48,296 nt of DNA from Zelonia costaricensis. Its lineage: Eukaryota; Euglenozoa; Kinetoplastea; Trypanosomatida; Trypanosomatidae. The notes beneath the pieces are model-generated. The model was not told where the DNA came from. It was given only the letters and a program-made list of their open reading frames with translations, and ran no database searches. The DNA is taken from positions 1-48,296 of the forward strand of contig JASAOO010003370.1 of NCBI GenBank assembly GCA_030849075.1. The letters are read 5' to 3'. Of the stretch, positions 1 to 10,413 are shown piece by piece; position 1 is the stretch's first letter, and the number at the start of each line of letters is the position of its first letter. The translations under genes and the position numbers were made by a program.

Positions 1-539
1 GAGTTGAGGTCTGCCAGAATGCGCTGGTTGTGCATAGGAGCCGGTAGGGTGTCCATGTGTTCAAGCGCGTCGGTCGCCTCCAAGCCCATTTTCGCATACA
101 TGAGAAAATAGTGAAAAGGCAGTACCTTTTCTGCCGGGAGGAGGGCGAGGACGGCGATGAGGTTCCGCATCTCGGCGGCCTGTATGGTGGGGTCCGTGAG
201 GACCGACAGGATCATCGTCTGGTCTGTGGTCAAGATACCAGCTCTCGCTCGAGACTTGTAAGTCTCCAGCCATTTGTCCGACGACTGAGAGTCGTCCCAG
301 TGGGCGGCGGTGTGGACCGCCTCCCGATACTCCTTAAAGGAGTTGTACGCCGTATTCCCCGGGATCCGTTATTCGCTAGTTTGTTCCACCTGTTGGCGCA
401 TCGCCTTCGCGATGTTGTCGTCTGGGGCGGCGTTGGCTTTGTTGTGCTTGTTGGCCGCGTCCATAGCTTTTGTGGCCGTGTCGACAAACTGCCTCATGAG
501 CCTCGTCAACTCCTCCAAGGTGGGGGTACGGTCGGTCAT
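1..539 (-). pseudogene. Broken ORF of unknown family, cut by the window edge
   Basis: I do not recognise this gene. From an ATG at 539-537 a frame reads 56 codons (charged, helix-like, starting MTDRTPTLEELTRLM) to a TAA at 371-369. The same frame then stays open for about 120 more codons to the window edge, and that part also looks like real protein, with a hydrophobic helix-rich stretch (AEMRNLIAVLALLPAEKV). Both halves therefore seem to be one coding sequence interrupted by a nonsense codon. Other genes here use TAA as a normal stop, so reassignment is not a good explanation. Arginine is mostly encoded by AGG, AGA, CGG and CGA, whereas neighbouring genes strongly prefer CGC and CGT. This points to relaxed selection or foreign origin, for example a remnant of a mobile or virus-like element. 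No transposase, polymerase or nuclease motif is visible. A sequencing error at the stop is possible. Confidence 0.5.
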
Positions 540-1683
540 TGCAGGAGCGAGCGCGTGTGTGGTGTGACGAGTGAGGTTGAGAGGGAAGTGAGCCCAAAAG
601 AGAAACCGCGAGAAGCTGGAGTGGAGGCTTCGATCTATTCAATGTTGGAGGATAGGGAGGGTGACGAGAGGCGGGGCAAGTGGAGTTCCAAGGGCAGTAG
701 CAAGATGAGGGTTCATTGGCGTCAGCGTACGATGGGGGGGGGGCGATTCGTGGGGGACTACCGTTGTCTGCGAGGGTCCATTCGGAGGGCGCTTCCCGCT
801 CCTCAAACCCTGCCATTCACTTCTGCATGTTCTTTGTTACCATGGACGACCGATTGGTGGATCTTGGTAAACTCTGTTTGATGTGCGGGAACGAAAGGTG
901 CGTTCACGGCAGCGGGGGCCACGTGCAGCAGTTGCCGACGAGTGCAGGCGCGAGTGTGTGCGTGTGTGTGTGGGGGTGGGGGGTGCGTAGGTGTTTTAGA
1001 GAAGTCGAAGAGCAGTCAGGGAGGGTGGCGAAAGGTGCACGAGAAAGACCCGTCAACGCCGAGGCACGGAGTGGGGATGGGCCGCGAGCTTCGTGAAATA
1101 AAGTTCTAGTCGTCTTTTGACCACCGCACTGCAAGCCCACGCCACGTGAGGGGAGATCGCCGCCGCATCCAGCTCAAAGCACCGGTGAGGAAGCTCCGTT
1201 GACGCCTCGTCGCGGCGCACGGCCCACTCACTCTCCTACACTACGTCGCTCTGAGCTTCGCGCGCGGCTTGAGCAGCCTCGAGTTGCCGCGTGGAGGCGT
1301 GAGAGGAGGTAAACAAGAAGGAAGAGACTCTTGAGCTCCGGGTGGGCGAGTGCGTGAGAGAGGAAGACGACCCGTAGCGCGAACGCACTCACTTGCAGGC
1401 TGCTGAAGGCGACACCCTCGTCAGGTACGTACCGCCGCCCGCCCGTCCATACGCTGCCGACAGTCGTGTCACCGCTCCGTTTCCCCCTTCTCCACCTCCC
1501 CGCCATCCGCTTCCCACTTCTCTGCCCACCCCAAAAACCTCGCGACGCCCCGCGCACCCTCGCCGCCAGACGTGACGTCGACCTGTACCACCGTGAGCCA
1601 TCTCGCTTTCTCGTTGTTTTTTCTCGGCTTCTCGATGTAGGATGCATTGAAGCGTAGGCGCACCCGTGCCCAAGACCCCACAA

Positions 1684-1716
<33 letters not shown>

Positions 1717-1853
1717 TGCGGAATGTGACTCAGAACACTCTGGTGGAACAAACAACAGCGGACAGGTGCGACGGAACTCCATTCCCTCCTGCTTTGTTTT
1801 CTCTCCCCCCCCGCGCGTCGACTGCGAGAAGGGAAAAGCGAGGAGCCCGCTGC
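540..1853. other. Intergenic spacer with no supported gene
   Basis: This stretch holds the presumed 3' region of the 1658-residue coiled-coil gene and the upstream region of the broken left-edge ORF. It contains a G-run near 735-744, a (CA)n tract at 1691-1716 and scattered pyrimidine/purine runs. Short open frames are low-complexity and lack protein-like composition. I see no RNA gene. Confidence 0.6.
1691..1716. repeat. (CA)n microsatellite
   Basis: Thirteen uninterrupted CA dinucleotides on the plus strand lie in the presumed 3' UTR of the large coiled-coil gene. It reads as (TG)n in the sense RNA, the opposite orientation to most dinucleotide tracts in this window. Confidence 0.95.
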
Positions 1854-4800
1854 TCAGTCTCGCCCGCTGCTGCGTGTCGCAACAGGCGCATCACGGCTGC
1901 CGCTTCCGGCACCGGAGCCCTCCGTTGCCGAGCTGGCGCGGCCTTGTGCCACGCGCAGCTCCGCAATCTCCAGCAGTAACGCCCGCGCGTTGCTCGCCGA
2001 CGTCTCGCCACCGCGCAGGTGGGTGTTCAACTCGTCCATGAGCTGCCCAATGTGCGCGTTCAGCAACGCCAGGGCGTCGGTGTAACTAGCGTCCTTCATC
2101 TCAAGCTCTGCCAGAAGGGCCTCCTTCTCTCGCTTGAGTTGCTCGAGCTGTTCACGCAGCCCGGACCACCCGTCATGGCCGCCCGCTCGCCGAACAGGTA
2201 CCGCACGCGGGGCGGCTCTGCTGCCACTCCTACGGCCCTCCTCCTGCACAATGCTCTCCGGCGTTGGGGCGCCGGCCGCCGACGTGGTCTCCAGGTCCCA
2301 CTGATCCTCCGGGGGACAGGCAAGTCCACTGGAGGGGTCCGCATCATCGCGCGACTCGCCGAGGAGCCGCCAGAGCCGCTGGTTCTCCGCCTCAAGATCG
2401 TCGTGGCGCCCCTGGAGACCTGCAAGCTCTGCCTCGCACTCATCCCGCGACGCTATTGCGGCTCGTTCCGCCGCACGCGCCGCCTCCAGGAGGTTGACCA
2501 GCTCCTCGAGCCGCTCCAGCGTATCGGTGTACTCGCCGGCCCGCTCCTCTAGTTCCGCATGCAGCTCATCCATCTGGTCATGGGCCACGTCCAGCGCCGC
2601 CGCCTGCTCCGCGGCCTGTCGACACTGCGCGTCTCGCGCCTGCCGCACAGCCTCCAGCTCACCCTCCAGCTCCGTCACACGCACCGCGCTCGCGCTCGTC
2701 ACGCCCGCCAACGCCGCGTCCGACGGTGTGGGAGCGCTAGACGAAACTCCGCGGTCCGATTCCTGCCGCTTCACCGCGTCCGTAGCTTGACGTGCGCGGC
2801 GCAGCTCATCCTCACGCGCCACGAGCCGCTCTCGCAGCTGTCGCTCCCCGTCCCGAGCCTCCTCCAGCAGCGCCATGAAGTCCTCCAGCCGCTCCAGGGT
2901 GTCCGTACACTCCAGCGTCTTCGACGCCAGTTCCTCAGCGAGGAGTACAATACGCTCCTCATAAGCGTCAGCCAGCAGCCCCGCCTGCCGCTCCATCAAG
3001 CCATCCGCATCGTCTCGCATGGCGGACCACACAATCAGACGGTCCCTGGCCTCAGCCGCATCCACAGCGGCGCCACTGAACACGTCCACATAGCTGCCAC
3101 TCATCATTTCCGCCGCCCCCGCGCCCTTCAGAGTCGCAACCTCCGCATCCTTGTCAGCGCACTCCGCCAAAGCCTCCCTCGCGCGATCCTCGGCGTCCTG
3201 CAGCTGCTCCTTCAGGTCCGCGATCTCCGCGTCCTTGTCCGTGGCATCCACAGCCTTCGCCTCCTCGGCCTCCTTCGCGCGCTCCTCGGCGTCCTGCAGC
3301 TGCTCCTTCAGGTCCGCGTGCTCCGTGTCCTTGGACAGCGACTCCTCGGCTGGAGCGCAAGGGTCAGCCGGTGTGGAGGCGTGGTCGGGAGACTGGTAAA
3401 GGTGCACTTCGTGAGGGCGGTTCGACTTCAGGTTACGCTGAGCGTTATAGAGGGCCATGGTCAGTGGGTAGCCGTACTGGGACAGACGGTGCGCGATCTC
3501 GTTTGCTGGGACGGTTCTGTCGTGGTGGACGGCGAGATCGGCAACAAGGCTGCCGAGCGAGAAGTGTACGCGGCTGACGTCGTCGCGGCGCACATGACAG
3601 GCGTGGGTGACGTCAGCGACAAAGGCGTCCATGAGCTTCTCTGCGTGAGCGGTGAGGAGCGGTGCCCACTCATCCCCTGGCAAGCAGACGCGGTGCGGAC
3701 TCGTAACACCGGCGTCGTGGCCGCTCTTGGCAACTCGTTCGTCGAACCACGCAAGCTCCGCGAGATCTGTGTCGGCACGGCGCAAGCGGTCTTGCAACTC
3801 AGCGAATTCGTCGTGCGCTGACGATGCCGAGCGCTGCAGCGGTAACGGTGATGATGGAGACTGGCGTGCAAGCTGCTTCTCCAGCCGTTGGATTTCGGCA
3901 GCCTGCTCCATGAGTCGGCGCTCAAGAGCGTCTTCGCCGGTCTTCGCACCGCCGCTGCGGCAATGATGACGCCGCAGCTGCTCGCACTCTACGAAAGTCG
4001 CGCGGCGCAGTCGGTCGTCCAGCTGCGGCTTCGTGATGTGCAAGGGGTGCGTCACGTAGAAGTCCACTCGCGTACCATCAGTGCTGATGTCGGCACCGCT
4101 CACCGCGTCACGCACAACGTTGCAGATCGTGGCGGCGTCTGCGGTGACGGCGCGGCGCAACTCAGCGGGGTGTGCGCGCAGCACCTCCGTCCAGCCGGCG
4201 CCTGGCAGCCGCTTGTGGTGATGGGTCCGAGCCACGGCACCGGCAGCTGCCCCGGCGTCGTTGTCACCGGGTGGCACCCAACGCTCCTCCGTGGCAGTGC
4301 TGGCGTGCAGGCGGTGCAGCTCCTCTTCCAGCGCCGCGATGCGTGGCGCGAGCTCGGCTTGAGGTGCCCCCGTGGCGTTGTGGTTGGCGTCGTGGGGTCC
4401 CGAGGACAAGGCGCGCACTTCCTCTTCCAGCTGTGACATGCGCAGCTGCGCGGCGTCGGCGTGCCGGTCGAGGTCGTCGCACTCTGCCTGCAGCGCTTCC
4501 CCCCGAATCGTGGCGTCCGCAAGGCGGTTTTGTAGATCTTCGTTGTCAGCCCTCGCGTCGCGGAGCTGCCGCTCCAGCTCAGCTCTCACTGCATCGTGCT
4601 GCTGCGTCTCTCGGGCGAGCAGGCGCTGCAGTTCTGCGTTAGTGCGGCGGGCCTCCTGCAGCTGCTGCTGCAGTCCCAGCAGGGTTGTCTGCATGGCGCG
4701 AACGTCCTCCGCCTCCTCCGCCTCCTCCGCCGCCTCGCTCGAGCCGTCTGCGTCCTCACCGCCGCTCAAGTGATCGTGTGGGTCGTGGATCGGTGAAGGA

Positions 4801-6830
4801 GCGCGACGGCCAGATGTGTCGCGTTGTGCGTGCGAGCTGAACGGCGACTGCGGCGATGCGCGCAGGGAGGAGGACGGAGTCGACGCCGATGTCGGCGGGG
4901 AGGCGCGTGTCTGCTGTGCTGCGTTTGCGGCTGCAGCCGCGGTAGCGGCGTGAACGTGCGCCTCGTCGTCGGGAGCCGACGTTGGCCTCCGTGAACGCCG
5001 CCGCTGTGCGTGCTCGGCAGCAACGGCGCGGGCGTGCTCGGCATCGCGCCGGTGATGGCCACACTCTCGGAGAAGTTCGTCGACGGCCTCGAAGAGCTGT
5101 GGCCGGGTGTGCACGGCGCGCGCCGCGATCTCGTCGAGCTCCTCGTGGCCGAGCAGGATTACCTCTGGAATGTCGACAAGGTCGGCCGCGGCGTCGGAGT
5201 GCGATGGGGGCGGCGCGGCAGCCTGCGGCGTCCGACTCGACGATTGCGTCAGCGGCGGTGGGTTATTGTGAGGTTGACGTGCCACATGCGGCGGCGGATG
5301 CGAAGAGCTCGACCGCACACCGGTGCATTCTGTTCGCTGGAGCGAGGCCCGGGTATGGGACGCCGAAGAGCTCGCTGACGCCGACGCCGTTCCCGCCCCG
5401 TACGCGGACGAGGGCGGGGAGCTGGCGACGGTCGGTGTGTTGACAGAGCCGCTGCTGCTGCCGCTGCGGAGCCCTTCTCCACGTGCGGCAGCAGCAGCGG
5501 CGGCAGCAGCGGCAGCACGACGGCGCGAGTGAGTGGGCACTGGGCAGACCACTGCGCAGCGCAGGATGTCCGTGGTGATGCCGTGCGTAGGTACAAAGGT
5601 ATACCGCACCTCCGAGCTGCCAGTGTGGCCAGACGGCGTCGTCGCAGCAGCGCCGCCAGTGCCGCTGGTGCTCCCCCCTGGCGCGCCGCTGAACACGCGC
5701 AGCTGCGCTTGCACCTGGCGCAGCTGCCTTGCCGAGTCCTTGAGGGCGTTGACATGATGGGTGAGGCGCTGCTGCAGCGTATCAGCGTAGGACTGCGTGC
5801 CAGCGCAGTGCTGGTACACCTGGAAGGCTGCGAGCTGCGTGAAGAGCCAGTTGGCCACCGCGCACAGCACGTCACTCGCCTCGGCCGTGCGCCGCGCCAT
5901 CGCGCTCATCGCGTGCTGCACCCGCTCCTCCGTGATAGCGCCGCTCGCGAAGAAGCACGCCTCGACCTCGTCGCGCTGCTCCAGGCTCATGTCGTAGCCG
6001 ACGTCGTAGCCGATGCAGCGCCCCAGGAAGTCGGGGTCGCGCACGGTGGCCCACACCTCCGCCCACGGCAGCGGGGTCGGCGGCACGTAGTCCTCAACGA
6101 GGCTGAGGGCCGCGCGCAGCACCATGGCGAAGACTTCGTCATCCTCGTCGAAGCCGTCCCTTGTCGCACTCCCAGCGGGCGCGTACGCGTCGCTCGCACG
6201 CAGGCGCAGCGGGACGCCGCGCAGCCGACACGCGTGGTGTGCCGCGGCAACATCGTCCAGCGCGCGGCGCCGATCTTCAATCGCGAGGCGGGTGGCGTTC
6301 ATGTCCGCTTCGTTGCGCGTGCGCACCTCACCGAGCTCCCCGCGGAGTGCGAGAATTTCGGACTGGTGATCCTCGAGTTCCCGCCTCAGTCGGACCTCTT
6401 CCTTGCGCAGCGCAGCGAGCACGCCATCGTTGGCGCCGCCGCCCTGCTGACAGCTCCACTCCGCCATCGTCACTGTGTGCGGTGAGGCAGAACGCACGAC
6501 CGTGCCCAGGGACCAGCGCCACTCCAGCGCCTCGGTGAGAAACTCGTAGACGACAACAGCACCAGGGTAGATAAAGGGCGCGGTGTGGGCCAGCCGTGCC
6601 TCCACCTCGGCGAGCACGTCACGGTGCGGCAGCACCGGCGAGACAGAGCGGCGGTGCCGGGTGCGGGCGGGGCGCGGGGCGAGCGGTGAAAGGACTGCCG
6701 CGGGATCGGCTGCGGTGGTGGCAGCGGCCGCGGGCAGCACACGCCCCGAGGACGACGAGGCGACGGGTGTGAGGCGCGGCTCCGCCAGCCGCGGCCGCCG
6801 CATAGGCGTTTGTGTTGGGGTGTAGAGCAT
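1854..6830 (-). CDS. Giant coiled-coil protein with two FAZ1-like globular domains (1658 aa)
   Basis: A probable cytoskeletal scaffold. The N-terminus (1-75) is Pro/Ala/Arg-rich and probably disordered. Residues about 80-390 look conserved and mostly helical. A low-complexity linker follows, with a poly-Ala run near 439-450, then a short globular patch near 548-592, then coiled coil from about 700 to the end. Two related globular modules interrupt the coil, at about 868-955 and 1035-1132. The second starts after LAWFDER and contains GDEW, ACHV, SLGSL and YGYPLTMALY. The same module occurs twice in the next gene upstream. I relate it to the conserved domain of kinetoplastid flagellar attachment zone protein 1; that is recall, not a search. 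Near the C-terminus the motif (Y/C)TDTLERLEE recurs at about 1307, 1433 and 1581 (last copy degenerate). The ATG at 6830 is the first Met of the frame, and the stop is TGA. Confidence 0.85.
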   Translation of the reverse strand: MLYTPTQTPMRRPRLAEPRLTPVASSSSGRVLPAAAATTAADPAAVLSPLAPRPARTRHRRSVSPVLPHRDVLAEVEARLAHTAPFIYPGAVVVYEFLTEALEWRWSLGTVVRSASPHTVTMAEWSCQQGGGANDGVLAALRKEEVRLRRELEDHQSEILALRGELGEVRTRNEADMNATRLAIEDRRRALDDVAAAHHACRLRGVPLRLRASDAYAPAGSATRDGFDEDDEVFAMVLRAALSLVEDYVPPTPLPWAEVWATVRDPDFLGRCIGYDVGYDMSLEQRDEVEACFFASGAITEERVQHAMSAMARRTAEASDVLCAVANWLFTQLAAFQVYQHCAGTQSYADTLQQRLTHHVNALKDSARQLRQVQAQLRVFSGAPGGSTSGTGGAAATTPSGHTGSSEVRYTFVPTHGITTDILRCAVVCPVPTHSRRRAAAAAAAAAAARGEGLRSGSSSGSVNTPTVASSPPSSAYGAGTASASASSSASHTRASLQRTECTGVRSSSSHPPPHVARQPHNNPPPLTQSSSRTPQAAAPPPSHSDAAADLVDIPEVILLGHEELDEIAARAVHTRPQLFEAVDELLRECGHHRRDAEHARAVAAEHAQRRRSRRPTSAPDDEAHVHAATAAAAANAAQQTRASPPTSASTPSSSLRASPQSPFSSHAQRDTSGRRAPSPIHDPHDHLSGGEDADGSSEAAEEAEEAEDVRAMQTTLLGLQQQLQEARRTNAELQRLLARETQQHDAVRAELERQLRDARADNEDLQNRLADATIRGEALQAECDDLDRHADAAQLRMSQLEEEVRALSSGPHDANHNATGAPQAELAPRIAALEEELHRLHASTATEERWVPPGDNDAGAAAGAVARTHHHKRLPGAGWTEVLRAHPAELRRAVTADAATICNVVRDAVSGADISTDGTRVDFYVTHPLHITKPQLDDRLRRATFVECEQLRRHHCRSGGAKTGEDALERRLMEQAAEIQRLEKQLARQSPSSPLPLQRSASSAHDEFAELQDRLRRADTDLAELAWFDERVAKSGHDAGVTSPHRVCLPGDEWAPLLTAHAEKLMDAFVADVTHACHVRRDDVSRVHFSLGSLVADLAVHHDRTVPANEIAHRLSQYGYPLTMALYNAQRNLKSNRPHEVHLYQSPDHASTPADPCAPAEESLSKDTEHADLKEQLQDAEERAKEAEEAKAVDATDKDAEIADLKEQLQDAEDRAREALAECADKDAEVATLKGAGAAEMMSGSYVDVFSGAAVDAAEARDRLIVWSAMRDDADGLMERQAGLLADAYEERIVLLAEELASKTLECTDTLERLEDFMALLEEARDGERQLRERLVAREDELRRARQATDAVKRQESDRGVSSSAPTPSDAALAGVTSASAVRVTELEGELEAVRQARDAQCRQAAEQAAALDVAHDQMDELHAELEERAGEYTDTLERLEELVNLLEAARAAERAAIASRDECEAELAGLQGRHDDLEAENQRLWRLLGESRDDADPSSGLACPPEDQWDLETTSAAGAPTPESIVQEEGRRSGSRAAPRAVPVRRAGGHDGWSGLREQLEQLKREKEALLAELEMKDASYTDALALLNAHIGQLMDELNTHLRGGETSASNARALLLEIAELRVAQGRASSATEGSGAGSGSRDAPVATRSSGRD

Positions 6831-7196
6831 CGTGGCCGACGCTCGCTATCTATGAACTCGAGACAGTAGACACGAACCGCAAAGGGGTTTGTCCAGAAAT
6901 TCCTGAGGTGTTAAGAAGGAGTGGAGGGTGGGACGGCGGCGATGGGATAAAGGAAGAAGGAAGACTTGCTAGCACCCGCGCCTTCGCCGTGCCTCGAAGG
7001 AAGACACAGGACGTCTGGTCGGACTCGCTGCACAGGTGAGTGCCAACGTCGTTGGTGCACTCAAGGGCTCTACAGAAGACGCGCAACGCGGAAGCAAGCT
7101 CGCGCACGAGAGCTCAACTCGCAGAACAAAAAGGGAGAAGTGGGGAAGACGAGCTGATGTGCTCACTTGGCGGCAATCCTGCGAGAGAGTGTGTGA

Positions 7197-7235
7197 GTGA
7201 GGGAGGGAGGGAGGGAGGAAGGGAGGGAGGGGGGT
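7197..7235 (+). repeat. GGGA-repeat purine tract, G-quadruplex candidate
   Basis: Repeated GGGA units give at least six runs of three or more G on the plus strand, so the sense strand is a long pyrimidine tract. It could fold as a quadruplex on the template strand or act as a trans-splicing/polyadenylation pyrimidine tract. An ambiguous base lies just beside it at 7243. Confidence 0.7.
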
Positions 7236-8154
7236 GTAGTCGNATGCGGTGGACTCCCCGCACGTTCGACTCCAAGACAGAATTGGCTGCACCAACGCCA
7301 ACAGTAACAGCTGCAGCTGCGGCCACGACTCTAACAACGATGGGGTAGCAACCAGAATGGGGTGAAGGAGAAGAAAGACCAACTGAGAACACGAGGGTGT
7401 GGGCCAGGGGACAACAACAGAGGGCGAGTGGGCCGCGTCAGAGCGCGCGTGGAAAGCAGCGACAGGGCAGTTGTTCGGAGAAGTGAGAAGACGGGGAGGA
7501 GGACGAGGGGGAGGGGGGCGGCGTGACGAGACTGCGGTGCGAGACGCACACCAACGCGCACAGCACCGAGAGGAGCCGTGGCCGTGAAAGCCGCTCCCGC
7601 TCTCCCGTTTTTTTTTGTGTGTTCTCAGCGCCGTACCTTATGAGCGAGGCCAGCGAACTGCTCAAGGGGGTGGGGAGGGGGAGGGGAATCGGCGTGCGAC
7701 GGCGAGGGAGGGAGAGAGAGACTGGCCAAGTCAACGCGCACGCGCACGGACGCAGACGGACACACGCGTACGAGAAAGGAATAGCGAGAAAGTGCTTCCT
7801 GTGCGCAGACAAGCGAAGGACTTGAAAGATGTAAGGGTCCCGGAGAAGGACGGGGAGGGGTGGCAGAAAAGGTGCGAGCCACGGAACGTGAAGAGTACAG
7901 CGAGGATGATGGCGGTGTACCCGCCGCGGCAGTGGGTACGAAAAACTACAAGGTGGAAGCACCCTTGAAGAACTCCCTAGTACAGCCAAGATGAGGAGTG
8001 CGGCACGTGCACGTAGCAGACGATGGGGCGAGGGAAGAGGGAGGGATGGGGGCCTGGGGTCGCAAAATGGCGTCGTGCGTGTCGATGCACGAGAAGTTCT
8101 CAAGGTGCTTCGGGTGTGCACCCGGTCGAATGCAGTAACACAAGAAAAGACAAC

Positions 8155-8155
<1 letters not shown>

Positions 8156-8185
<30 letters not shown>
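8156..8185. repeat. (TG)n microsatellite
   Basis: Fifteen uninterrupted TG dinucleotides on the plus strand, (CA)n in the sense orientation, in the spacer between the two coiled-coil genes. Confidence 0.95.
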
Positions 8186-8186
<1 letters not shown>

Positions 8187-9775
8187 CGGTGTGTGCGTAG
8201 GTGTTCAGCCCCTGCAACCAGGAATGCAGCAGCAGCGTGTGTGGGCCTCTAGAGATAGGCGAGCACGCAAAGGAGTTCGTGTGCGCACGTGACACGCAGA
8301 GGATGCACGCGGAGCGTCCGTGGCGCCACGACGCCGTCCAGCTTGAGAGGAACAGTGAAGGAGGTGTTGATGTGTCTGTGTACCAGGACGCAGAGCCAAC
8401 GCCTGCAGCGTCAAGGGGCCGAAGAGCCAAATGTCGTTAACCAAGCAGCAACGCTGCCGCGCACGCTCGCAGCAGTGGACAGCGCTGCTCCACACGCCAC
8501 CGACAAGAAGAACAAGAACAACACGAAAACCGCAAAGGCAACGCCAGCTTCTACGATGCCTGTCACGTCACACAGAACTGGAATGAGAAGGAACTGAGAG
8601 GGTGTGTCCCCTAATCCACGCAAGGGGGGGGGCAACAGAAAGAAAACGAAGTGCGAGGAAGTGCAATCGAGCGGAAAACGAGCGAAGTCAGCAGCCGCAG
8701 CAGCAAGGGGAACCAGAGGCAGAAGAAGAACGAATGTGGCGACTCGGGCGTGGTGATGGTTGTCCGCCAACGTGAGATCCTTTACACGTCCTCGGCACGG
8801 AATCTCTGCTACCCTATCAGCCCGATATGTGTGTGCCACCGCTGCTTTGCTGCGGCGGGGGGGAGGGGGGAGGAGCTGGGCGTGCGCCAGAGAGCTGCCG
8901 AGTTGCGTCCTCGTCCTCTCTCTGCGTGTGCTTCCTACTCTAGAAAAAAAACGAAGTCGGGGCGTCTTTCGCTTCGATGCTGTGGTGGTGCGCTCGCCTT
9001 GCAAGGCCGTGAAACACGCGCAAGCAGAGCGAGGCACGCGGTCGTGGTGAATTGTGGGCAAGTGCGTCTTCGAGGAGTAGCGAGCGCGGCGTGCTCGTCA
9101 CAGGCGAACAGACGTCGTTGAACTCTGTGCGAGCACCAACTGGCACCCTCACGACGAGCGCAAGGGGGTGGGATGAAGTTGTTGTAGCGCTTGACACTCA
9201 ACGCCCACACAGAGACAGAAAAAAGAAGCGGGATGGCACACGCTGAGGTGCTTATGCGCTCACGGGTACGACCGCCGCGGCGCGCGCGCTGGTTGCTGGC
9301 GAGTCGCACTGAAAAAGAGCCTGAGGATCGGTGCGCAGACAGAGGCAGAGGGAGGAGGGGGGGTGTCGACTGTTGTGATGGACGTGGCACACAAGACAAA
9401 GCACAACTAGACAAGAGACAGTAACGATGGAGGAGAGGCAAGAACAAAGCAGTTGCAGAGCGGATCGAAGAGGGAGTCTGCGAAGCAAAGACGAGGTGAT
9501 GAGGGCTGAGGTGCCGCCTGCGCCGATCTTGTGCGAGGTGCGACGCCCGTCAATGTGGGTTGTACCGCACACCTAACCGACGCCAGGAGGAGGGGGGAGG
9601 AGGGCGTCGCGCGGAAACTGAAGAAGAAGAAAAGTGACACCTGCCGCAGCAGCAGCAGCAGGCAGAAGGATGAAAGGAGAGGAAGAATGTATGAGAGGGG
9701 CGTGCGCACAGGTGTGCGCCCTGGCTTTTCTTGTTGCTGTTGCTGTTGACCCTTCTTGTGTGTGTGTGCGTGTGT

Positions 9776-9794
9776 GGGTGGGTGGGTGGGTGGG
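9776..9794 (+). repeat. Five-run GGGT tract, strong G-quadruplex candidate
   Basis: Five GGG runs separated by single T residues form a very compact quadruplex consensus on the plus strand, which is the template strand for this gene array. It directly follows a GT-rich stretch at about 9759-9775. Confidence 0.85.
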
Positions 9795-9925
9795 TCTTGC
9801 GTAGCTCGCTTGCGTTGAGGAAGAGGGAAGTGGCGGCCACAGAGAAGGAAGAGAAGGGCAGTCACAAGCTAGGGAGAGTGAAGAGACAACGAATGGCGCC
9901 GCGACGAGAATCACTGCTAAGCAGG

Positions 9926-9927
<2 letters not shown>

Positions 9928-9957
<30 letters not shown>
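9928..9957. repeat. (TG)n microsatellite
   Basis: Fifteen uninterrupted TG dinucleotides on the plus strand, about 130 bp from the G-quadruplex candidate. Confidence 0.95.
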
Positions 9958-9958
<1 letters not shown>

Positions 9959-10379
9959 CGATGTGGTGGGCACATGCGATCCCGGGGGAGCGTCAGTCAA
10001 CAGCGGCAGATTTGTGAAGCGCAGGGAGGGACGAGAAGGGGCGGGGATGGACAGGACGCGACAGGAGGGGGAGGGGGGTGGAGGCGCACGACGCAGGTGC
10101 CACGCGAGGGGGGAGAAGCGGGCAGCCGCATTCGTGAAAGCGGTGCCACAAACAGCGACAGCGCAAACCCCAAACGCCCGTTGGGGAGCGGCGGCGAAGC
10201 GTGCGAGTGCGCCCCCCCCCCCACAAGTACCTCTTCCTTTGACGTACCGCAGGTGACGGCGCACTACACGCCGGTCAGGGCGCTTGGGAAGTGTGCGCAA
10301 GTGAAGTAGCGCGCTTCGACCGCCATCACACAGGGGTGGGAGTCCCCGATGGACTCGCACGAAGCAGAAATACAAGAAC

Positions 10380-10413
10380 GTGTGTGTGTGTGTGTGTGCG
10401 TGTGTGTGTGTGT
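10380..10413. repeat. (TG)n microsatellite, interrupted once
   Basis: A TG dinucleotide tract on the plus strand with a single GCG interruption, in the presumed 3' UTR of the 1464-residue coiled-coil gene. Confidence 0.95.

Noticed and set aside
376..816. 146-residue minus-strand open frame overlapping the start of the left-edge ORF
   Set aside because: It is Ser/Pro/His/Arg-rich and out of frame with the protein-like 539-1 reading. It looks like a shadow frame plus untranslated leader.
2559..3821. 420-residue plus-strand open frame inside the 1658-aa gene
   Set aside because: It is antisense to a well-supported coiled-coil coding frame. Its Leu/Arg/Val/His composition is the usual shadow of Glu/Ala/Gln-rich coil codons.
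8411..9061. 216-residue minus-strand frame with hydrophobic stretches
   Set aside because: The hydrophobic parts come from T/C-rich DNA. The rest is Arg/Thr low complexity, and no convincing start context or family resemblance is seen.
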